Program-made: the position numbers and the translations under genes
Assembly (NCBI GenBank): GCA_018398585.1
Contig: JAGTTD010000008.1
Coordinates: 2,492,501 to 2,556,500 of the forward strand
Origin: Simmondsia chinensis
Lineage: Eukaryota; Streptophyta; Magnoliopsida; Caryophyllales; Simmondsiaceae
Reading direction: 5' to 3'
DNA length: 64,000 nucleotides
Part shown: in pieces, positions 1 to 10,918 of the stretch
How the letters are laid out: every line of letters begins with the position of its first letter
Numbering within the stretch: the stretch's first letter is position 1
The notes under the pieces: model-generated
Told to the model about the DNA's origin: nothing
The model's database searches: none
Seen by the model: only the letters and a program-made list of their open reading frames with translations

Positions 1-90
1 AAATGAGGATAGGATTTGAACTCATCACCTTTTGTTATAAGGCCTCAACCTAAGTTGTGCTTTAACCATTGGAGACCATGCAACTACAAC
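1..90 (-). repeat. tRNA-like SINE head, degraded
   Basis: On the minus strand this stretch has a B-box-like motif (gagttcaaatcc) preceded by an A-box-like gtta-aagc region, spaced as in tRNA-derived SINEs. Secondary structure and tail were not verified. Positions 91-620 show no gene or recognisable element, only AT-rich sequence that is probably intron or downstream DNA of the sucrose transporter. Confidence 0.3.
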
Positions 91-751
91 ATTCTCTTAG
101 GTATCTCCTTTATGAATTATTGTGACTCTTAAATAAGCCCCACTAGAACTAGAAAGTACTAAAATAAATGATAAAGATTACGACAATTCCAAGAAACATT
201 GAGGAAAAGAATGAGTCCTATCTTGTTGAAATAAGGCAATTTTCCTATCCCTTAGTTTTGATGCAGTTAAAACCCAAAACAGCGGCTAGGTTCCCTTCTT
301 TGAAGTTTAATTAGGATAATAGTAGAAATTAGGAGAGGGAATAGAGCACTAATTCCAAGAGGGGGAGAAGGGAATAGTAGGGGAAGAGAGAGAGAGAGGT
401 TTCAACTTTAAAATTCATTTCCATACGTTGTCCATAAGACCCTAGTACTCTTTTATAAAACATTAGGGGTGGGAGACCACTATAATCCCAATCACCTTTT
501 AAAAATAGAAATTTCCTAAATTATTACTAAAGTAACACTGCCTACTGAAATAATATTGTATCAAGTGTCTTACACGTGATCAATTTATTTTTCCTACAAG
601 TTTCTCGATCAAATAAGGATTATGTAATGCAATTTGACAAGGAAGATAAATTGAAAAAGTTCTCAGAAAGCGTAAAAGAGGGATTGATTGCGTGCGAACC
701 CCCAACCAAACAAAAACAAGGAAAATTGAAACACAAGAGAAGCAAATTTAC

Positions 752-3700
752 CTGAGGAACAACGATTGCAAGATTCAGTACGCCAATTGCCAATCCTGCA
801 TAAGCATAAGTCATCATCAAGTTAAAGCTCTGTTTGTTTTGATGGGAAATCTTTTCTGTCTCAATTATTATGTTTCTTTATACAACTTCATAGCAACAAC
901 CACAAATACCGAAAAGGTTTTCCTTCACTGAGGGGAAATTTGACTGCCCATTAACGAAAGAGGAAAATTTTTTCCTTCATGGAGGGGAAAACATCTTCAG
1001 CGATAATCTTATGAAATATGCTCCATTTGGGAGGAGATAGCCTTAGATAGGGCCCAATGGAGGGCTTGCATAGGGATTTTAGATGCTCCAGTTGGAGTAG
1101 GGTAGTCCGGCTTCTAGTGCTAGGTCCTCTTGGCACCCGTAGGCCGTGTTCTGGCTCTCATGAGCTGATACTTGCTGCTTGACTACTTATCTTTATCTCT
1201 GTCTCTATCTCTATCCTTATCTGTATCTTATCCGCTGATATGTTGATTCTGTTGATTGTGCTTGATGTGGCTTGCTTTGAGTGTGTGTTTTGCTCGCCGT
1301 GTGTTTTTGTCCCACTCATGCTTTGTTGCTTCCTGCAGCCAGGTCTCTTTCTCTTTGCTGCGAACCTGCTTCTCAGGTTGGGGCTTCTCGGAAACAGCCT
1401 CTCTTCAAGGTAGCCCCCTGAAGGGGGAAGGCTGCGTACATCTACGCCTCCCAGACCCTGCTTATGCGAGAGCCCTTGGAGGCACTAGGTTTTTTGTTGT
1501 TGTTGTTGTTGTATATGCTCCATTCCAACCTCAACTTAGGCAAGCATGAACCTCATGAAAGTTTATAGAATGAAAATGTTTTCCTTCGCTGGAGCTAGAA
1601 CAAAAATTTTTAAGGGGAAAAAAAAATTTGTGAAAAAAAGTCCAAAAAATGGAATATTTTCCGTTGAACCAAACAGAGTGCAATGTAGAACATTCCTGAA
1701 TCCAAAACAAAAAGAGATGAACAGATGGAGATAAAAGTGCCTGAGAGAGACCTTGGCCACCTCCTGAATCAGCAGTCAACTCTGCTGTGACGGAGTAAGG
1801 TACACTGTATGTTATCTGCAACGCAAACCATAGTCAATACAAAAGCAAACTTTTCCTGATAGAAACAAAAAATGCAATCTAGGCAACTAAAATCGCTAAA
1901 AGTAGGATGTAGACAAAAGGAAACTTCGATGAAGTACTCGAGTTTGAAATCGGTTACAGCTCGTTCGTATCATTATGGGGTTCGATAACTTATCAAATTG
2001 AGTTTGAGCAAGCTCAATAAGCTTAACAATTTGTGCTCGAGTAGGGGTGCACAACTCGTTAACATTCGTGAACAGTTTGAAAAGGGCTCGATTAGAGCTC
2101 GTTAGAACTCGCTAGGGGCTCATTAAGGGCTCATTGGCAGTCTGTATTCTCTCAAAAAATGGCTCAATAATAACTTGATAGTAACTCGAACAGCTCAACT
2201 CGGTAACAAGCTCAGCTGGATTATAAGCTCGATACAATTTGATAGGCTAACGAGCTAAGCCAAGTACCGACACACTAACATCCTATTGAACTGAGCTTGA
2301 AAATAGGTTTAATGATCGACAAGAACTCGGCTCAAAATCAAGCTCAATATAGTTATCATGTTCGAGTTTGAATAAGGGTGTGCTCTGCTCGATTAGGCTT
2401 GTTTACACCCCTTTCCAAAAGTAAATTTTATGCGCAAGAAAGAGTGGGCCTTACAGAGAGAGGAAACCCGAGAACGGAAAATATGACTAAGGCAGCAGTT
2501 TTAGTTGAAGAATTTCCTCCAATTTCATGATGAGCTCCTTCAGAGTAGCTTTTGAGAGAAATCAAACTAATGATGGAAATGCTAGCCATACAGGCAAACA
2601 ACATGAGATTGCTCATAGCCCAGACCAATCGAGTCCCAATATATCGGCACATTGGCTCAATAAGAAAGGATCCAATGCCAAGGACAACCTAAGCAAGTTC
2701 AAGAACAATAAGGAATCAAAATGAAAGTCAACATCGGCGTATAAAAACACAACTACCCATTCTGAATTGATCTTTAAAGACAAAAAAAAAAAAAAAAAAG
2801 ACGTTCCTTTACAAGAAGGTTTTAATACGCCTAGGTATCCATTACTGAATGAAATCGTACAGACGAGACCGCCATCTAGAATAAATTTTACGGAAGTGAG
2901 GTATCATAGTTTGAGGCAGATCAAGATCGGAGGTGTTTTCCCTTCAGGAAGGATTCAAACGCAAGGTGTAGCATTAAAATTTCAAAACAAGCGAGGTTTA
3001 CCAATACAAACCCAAATTATACTATGGTTTTCCACTGAATTTCCACAAAGGAAAGTTAAAGTACGAGTATGTTTGGTGTTGTTTTCTATTTATAGTTTTT
3101 TGTGCTTTTAGATACTAAAGACTATAAACATTTTTCCTGGTTTTTTTTATCTCTCATTTTTTTTTTTTTTTTTTTTTTTTGTTTCCTACTTTGACTAAAT
3201 AAAATCAAAAACCCAAAAACATACTTTCAAAACTTGGTTTTTAGTTTTTCAAATATCAGAAACAGGAAACAGATACCAAACAGACCCTACTTTTTCTTTC
3301 AGAAAAAGAATAAATTTATTGAGTTCTTACTGAATTCAATAGCAAACCGAATGCACCTTCTCTGACACCTTGGTCATAGGCTTTTACGTCAGCAGCATCT
3401 CCTGTAGGATCTCCATGATAAACTTCTCTTCCCATCCAATCCGTGTCAAAAAGGAAAAAAGGAAACCAGGATAACTGCAAGTAGCAATAAACTTGTCAAA
3501 CACACATAGATGAACTACAGGAAAAGAAAGAGATTATTGTTCCTCAACTAACTAACCACGGAGCCATTCATTCTATAGAAGTACCACTTCAAAATATTTA
3601 AAACAGCAAGATACATGACTACGTTTTATCAAACAGGAAAAAAGTAAAAAAATTAACAAATGTTACAAATGACTGCTACCCTTTAATCACTGAAAGCACA

Positions 3701-6700
3701 TCAAAAGATCTGAGAGTTACAAATACTCAGGCTCTGTTTGTTTTTATTCTAAATTTTTTCTTTGCATAACATCAGAGCAACAAACAAAAATAGAAAATGT
3801 TTTCCTCCATTGAGGAGAAAGTGGCTTCCACTCAACAAAACAACAATAACAGTCCCAGTGCCTCAAGGGCTCCCACGCATGCAGGGTCTGGGAGGGAGAG
3901 GGTGTACGCAGCCTTACCCCCTTAGGGCGGGGCCCTGATCCTGATAGTTGATAGTTAAGAAGGGCAAGTGAGTAGAGCATGTAAAGCATGTATGCAGAAC
4001 ATGTAAAGTATAGGGATCAAAAAAGCATGTAAGACATATAAAGCGTGTGAGCAAGTAAGCATGTAAGCATGTAGACAAATAAGCATGTGAGCATATAAAC
4101 ATGGAAACATGTAAGCATGGGAGCATGGGAGCATAGCACTATGGCCCAAGGTAAAACCAAACACGATAGTAGGAGAATAATCTACATGCGACACCCTGCC
4201 ACATATAGGGAGGGTATAGCGTATAGAAAATGTAGGGGGATAGGGACAGAGGAAGTAGAGAGAGAAAGAAAGAGAGAAAGGGAGAGAAAATAGATAGAGA
4301 GAGCTAGCTTACGCGTGCTCTGTGATCCTACACCGCTAAATCGGATACCCCTATACTAATCATCCACTGAGCACTATCTAAGGCCATCTCTTCATTTAGG
4401 TTGAGGTAGGCGAGGTCCTTTCTGATTGTCTTCATCCAACTCTTCTTTGGCCGCCCTCTTCCTCTCTTCCCGTCTACAATAAGAAGTTGTTCGCATCTCC
4501 TTACAAGGGCAGTTGTGGGTCTCCTCCTGACATGCCCAAACCACCGCAGACGTTGCTCCCCCAACTTATCCTCTATTGGAGCAACGCTTAATTTACTTCT
4601 TATGCCGTCATTTCGGATGCTGTCCTTTCTTGTATGTCCACACATCCATCTCAACATCCTCATCTCTGCAACCTTCAGCTTCTGCGTGTGATGACACTTA
4701 ACTGGCCAACGCTCTGCCCCGTAGGATATAACCGGTATCACTGCCTTCTTATAGTATTTACCCTTTAACTTTAACGGGAACTTCCTATCGCACAGTACCG
4801 CAGAGGCCATCCTCCATTTAAGCCAACCCATTTTAATCCTGTTGTTGATATCTGCGTCCACTTCACTGTGTTGTTGCACCATGGAACCCAAGTATTTGAA
4901 GCACGCTTCCACTCAACAAAATAGGAAAATATTTTTTTTCATGGAGGGGAAACATTTTTTGCGACAATTTCACATCATATGCCTCACTTTAACCTCAATC
5001 TAGCCAAGCATGAACCTCATACAAATCTATAGAAAAAAACCATATGCTTAAAGAAACAAGAAACATACCCAAGTGAGCATTGTGACAATGAGCACTGCGT
5101 GCATTGCAGGTGGTAGATGTCTTAAGCTGGTCAACAATTTCACCATAACAGCCCCGGGCCCATCATCGGAAGTGTCCTCTCGGTCATCCTCATTATGAAG
5201 ATCTAAATTACTTGCAGCTTTGTTCGATTCATGGTCATTGTCACGCATAGAACTATTGTCTGCAGATTGCATATCGGGCTTTGAAGCTGCAAATGAATGT
5301 TGATGCTCATTAAGTAAGGGATCAGAATCTGATAAAGGATGTGATCTGTTTGGCTCCAGTGGAACCTCTTCGGCAAACTTAAGGGTCACAAGAGTGCATA
5401 TTGTCAAAAAGACCTGCAGGAATTGCAAATAAGATTAGAATCTTCTTACCACTAAGAAATAGAACTTCATATTGCATAGTAATAAATTGGCCAAAATCAT
5501 TACACTTAGGTAAAACAAAAAAAGGATTCTCTCCCCCCCCCCCCTCTAGACCCCCTCCCCCCAGCCCAATGCACACATCTGAGTGCGCACACACAAAAAC
5601 ACAGGCAGACGCCCTCGGGGCAGGGAAATGAATGGATAATAACGTGGACTATTACAAAGTAGTGTCGAGTTCTCTTCATTAATCATACAACCCCGCTTAG
5701 GGATGCTTTCACCACGGGAATGAAGGTCCTTTAAAATAAAGTCCAACTTAATGGCAACAATTATATACATACAGTATGATAAAATTCAATATCTTACCAC
5801 TGCAACAAGAAAGGCTGCTTTAAGATTTCCACAGGCTTCACAGCAAGCTCTAGTCATCAGGAAAGGAAACCATCTGCAAACAATCAATATCCAGAAACAG
5901 TTAATGTTGGAAGGTTCAGCTTTAGAGTCCAGATCCCAGCCAATTGGAGTCAGTGACCAAGCTATAATAATTCTTCTTCAATATTTGCTAATGGAGGAAT
6001 GATCTAGTAATTCCACCAATCTTTCCTCCCACAAATAAGAAATCTGCTGCTCTCGTTTGATTCTTTTTTTTAACTTGTCGTCTAGAGAATTTTAAGCATA
6101 AGAGAAAATAAACAGAGGAAATTGTGAATGCCGATTGATATGGTAACATTTTCAGATTTTGTTGAAATGACAACTTTTCAATTTTTGACCACCCATATGA
6201 CACAGAAGCCACATTGCGGAAGAATGGCATTCAACATGGAGTTAAACCACAATGTTCCACTTCAACAGATCTCTCACCTCTGCCAATGGCCGCTAGCACC
6301 AGATGAAAACCCTAAGATATTTCCAACTGCCATCCACGAGGCAAATACAGCATTTGCAGCATTCCGTTGGTCAGGCCCTAAAATCATATCCATACGGTCA
6401 GAGGATGCAAATAGATGTCATAATAAAGTGTAGCACGTATAGTACTCTAATATATGTCACAACAAAACCCAAGACAAGCAAACTGTGGTGGACACAGTAA
6501 GGTACCTGATAAGTCAGCCAAAAGTGCTCGAGCTGGGCCCTGAAAATAATTAAGATGTTCAATCACCTCTACACCAAATGCTAATAGTGGCATAAAAAAC
6601 CATTCAATCTTATGGGTGAACTAATCATTTCATTCTGCAAAGTTAATATATTAGGTAACCTGGACTGTATTATTTGCAAGATCCAGCATCCAAAACCCAA

Positions 6701-9700
6701 TGACAAATACAAATGCTGCCCTTGTCCGAGTACCTCTGAATGTTCTGTCATTAGTTTGCAACGGGTTAGATTGTAAGCTTCTAGAACTTGAAATAAGCAG
6801 TCAGAGGGAAGCAGTATAAACCTGCAGTGCTCCTTGGCGTCCCCTAACAGATATCCAATGTCTGCAGAAAATCCGATAATTATCACCTAAATTTCAAGGA
6901 TTCAACTTAGCAGACATATGATCGTAAAGTAACAAAATGGAATAACAGGTATAAAATAGTAGGACTCACTGCAATCGAGATCATTAGCGACCCAGCAAGA
7001 ATAAATGGTCGTCTTCTGCCATATTTTGAGGTGCACTTATCACTCCAAATTCCCACACATGGTTGAACCTGAAGCAAAAGATATCCAAGTTAAAGGCATC
7101 ATATGTGTGAAAAGCAAAAATTTTCCAACTAACGTCAGAGTTACAACTTGATTCAAACACCGCCACATGGAAACTCCCTCAGACAGAAACAACGTTCTTA
7201 AATATTGTTGTCAAGCTAATTGTAGGTTAAAAAATGTTTGCTGCAAGTATGGGAAACAACTTATTGCAGGTATTTCAAGTTGGTCAAATCCAAAGATTCA
7301 CTAAATTTTAAACCCACCAGAAAAGTCAACACTTGGATTTCTAAATGAAATGGAATCGGCAAGTTGGAAATCACGACAAACCGCTAGAGTTTAGGAAAGA
7401 TTTTCTAGTGATAGAAACAAGATGGCTCAGGTGGTAGCAGTCATGAATCTACGCTTAAACGGTGAAGGTGGCAGCTTCACAGAGAAAAGAAGAATGCCCA
7501 AGGACAAAGCATGACAGAAAGCCCAACGTGAAAAGTATCCAAAAAGCCAATCATGTGCACGCAGCATAAACAGTCTCGCTGTTAGAGAATAAAGTTGTAA
7601 AAGAGGCTTCCGCTATGAATTGCTTACCACAAGGCCTGTGATAGGACCACAAAGCCAAATGAAGGAAGAGAATGCATGGCCAATTCCAAGTGTCTGCAAA
7701 AGCAAGTCATAAAGCATACATAAGCCACAAAAGAGAAAACATACTACAAGGAACTACATGTTTGGAAACATCAAAAATAGAATCCTGCGCAACAACTTTT
7801 TTGCTACTCACATAAAACCCAAAGAATAATACCAAGAAAAAATAGACAACAGTGAAAGTTGCTACAAAGAATTAATTTGCCAATTGCATTTGGAGATGCA
7901 TAGCCTCATTCAGGTCGCCGATTTAGAATCCTATTATTGCATCCCCTTGATAAAATCGATTAATGTATTTCCAGGAGCACAAAAATTTAATTATCTCAAA
8001 TTTCAGAACAAATTTAGTAATGCCTTAACTTCATCTTTCAGAATCAAAACTCTCCCATTTCCAATAAATGTATGTTTGATGATGATTGTTCTCTAAGACG
8101 GCACTAATACTATAATTAAGAGGGTCTAACAGCCATCTCGTCTTGAGAATTTTTGACTATTGGCTCAGCACAATATACTTAATCAAAGGTCATACATTAT
8201 CCTACATTATAAACGTTACCAAAGCAGTTTTACGACCACCTTTTGCACTAGAAATAAAAGCAATCCATTTCCTCCAAAAAAAAAAAAATAAATAAAGCAG
8301 ATAACATACACGAAATACCCACCCTGTCATCACAATAACCAAACCTCAGCCCTTTATCCCACTTTACAAGGGCTCAGTTACATGATATTGTATTTCCAGT
8401 CATAATTTGTAATGTCAATAACGCAAGAGCCAATAGAACATCTACAAGAGGAATCCAAGTAGTTTTCAATGGCATACTAGATGTCGATCACAACTGCCCA
8501 GGCACCCTAGTTATCAAATAAAAGTAGATCACAACTCTCTTTATGAGTAAATGGAAGCCCTTATGAGATGACAAAATTGCAACCCCTTCTGGTCCATGCC
8601 AATTCTTCATCAATCAAAGGGAAGATGGACTTTACAGGCATAGATATATAATGTAACAGAAAGATTTATTTGAAGAAAACATAGGTGCTGGAGAAGAAAG
8701 AAACTCGGGTTGCAAATTTACAGCCCATTAATAAGGGTTCCTTATAAATATATGTCTATAGCAGGAGGCTCTGGACATGAATGGTCTTACCAGGCGAATC
8801 CAAGATTTGCCTTGGTGTATTCTTTCTACATGTAATATTGCGCTAGAATGAATCTAGAGAGGGTGTGAAAGCTAACTTGAACTGCAGAGAGAGATCTCGA
8901 AATCAAGAGGTTTTCAATTTGCTAGAATGAAATTAAAGTACATTGAAATTTGTTGAGGAACCAACTATCCCAAAAATTTAAACCATTAGATGAAGGTCCA
9001 AAAATACTCTAACATGTCCTTTCATGCTTAGTGCTTTGTGCTTTGCTTTGCTTTGCATTGCTTGTAATTTGTTACTCGATGTTTGACTGTTGATTTCTTG
9101 TTTCGTTTGCTTCTTGCTTTTCAGAATTGGGGGCACTCGGACACAAGCCTCTTTGTAGGTAACATCCTGAAGGAGTAAGGTACCCTGCTCGGCAGGAGTC
9201 CTTGTGGCATTGGGAAGGTGGTTGTTGTTGTTGTCCTTTCATACAAATGCCTATTGGACTGGAAGCTTGAATAATGCACATGCCCACCTCATATCTCATG
9301 CTTGAATCATATTGTTAATAAGAGTAGAGGCTGGTAGGATTCAAATTCACAACCTCTTGAATAACAAGATCATATCATATCAAGGAACTAATTATCCCAA
9401 AGTTTAAGTTGTTAGGTAAAGGCCTGAAAATGGTTTATTGTACATAATTAAATTTTAGCAAAACAGAAGGAAAATACTGCAGGGAATGACGTCTCAAATG
9501 AGCAATAAATGTAGGAACTTTGGTCAATTTTCCAAAGTGCTGGAGATATGCATAAGATTAGAAATAAGTGCATTCTAGATTAAGGTGAAGGTGTACTTAT
9601 TAAGGATAAGAAGAGGAAGACCCGTTTGAGATGGGGGTTTGGCCATGTGAAGCTGAGACCTATGGATGCCCCTGTAAGGAGAGGTGAGTTGACAGGAGCT

Positions 9701-9710
9701 AGTAGAGACC

Positions 9711-9742
<32 letters not shown>

Positions 9743-10869
9743 CACAAAGGAACAAAAAGAATAGGGTGACTCAAAAAACATAGTTTAATTGCATTAAAAA
9801 AAATATTCTTATTTCAATAGACCTTAATAAAAGACATGATTCATGTTAGAGCGACATGATGTACATAGTTGAGCACACCTACAGGAAAAAAAGGCTTACT
9901 ATAAATTGTTATTGTAGTTAAAATATGGCTTAGTTGCATAAAGAAAAATCTTGTTTCATTAGATGTAAGCAAAGATACCATTCATGATAAGGCGACATGA
10001 TCACACCCCAAGTGGGAGAAAAGCTCGTTATAGATGTTCTTGTAGATACATTGTCAGCAACCTCATGTAACTAAATAGTACTCTTTCTACATTGGATTCA
10101 ACCATCCCCACCCCAGGACCATACAAACCCAAAAAGAATAGATATTAGACGACCTAAATGCTGCACCAACCATAAGAAAAGCATCGAAGCACAAAAAACT
10201 GAAGTTGAAAAATTACAAAAGATAATGTGATCATATGCAGCTTGTGCATTGTTAAGCAAAATACCCTAGAAGTTCAATTTAGACACCAAAACAGAATTTG
10301 AACAAGAAATGAGAAGAAAAGAGAGAAAGAGAAACAAAGACACCGATATTTACGTGGAAAACCCTCAAATGAGGGAAAAACCACACGCAGAAGAATGAAA
10401 GTTTTACTAGATCTGGAATGCAGGATTACAAGCACCTCAAACTCACTCAAAACTCTATCTGTTTCTCTCTAAAATCTCTAGGCAGAAGCCCTATGATTAT
10501 ATATAGAAGAGAAAAGACAGATACCCTAGAAGTCATGGGTACAGCAACCCAACCTAAAAAACGGTCTCTCCATTCCACCACAGACCTCCGCTACAAATCC
10601 AGACTAAAAATTCGAGATTTAAAACATGTATCACTGAGGCAATTTCAAATCACTTTGTACAACTTGGGGGCAAATCTTCCTCCTAAACAGAGACGATTTA
10701 CTGGAGAATAAGCTTAAGAATCATGTGTTTCAACCTATTGTATGCAATCTCCAATTCCATCCCTTGAGCAGTGATATCATTAAGAAATAAAAGTAGTATG
10801 CAATCTCACATCAAACATTTATTTTCTTCAATTTCAACCCAGACGATACTCTCTTTCTGCAATCTCTCT

Positions 10870-10918
<49 letters not shown>

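Noticed and set aside
1..620. Final exon of the sucrose transporter
   Set aside because: Minus-strand reading shows no GPWD-type motif or terminal transmembrane coding in any frame.
4328..4912. Host gene in SUT2 intron 9
   Set aside because: It is the C-terminal part of an RTE LINE inside a perfect 17-bp duplication.
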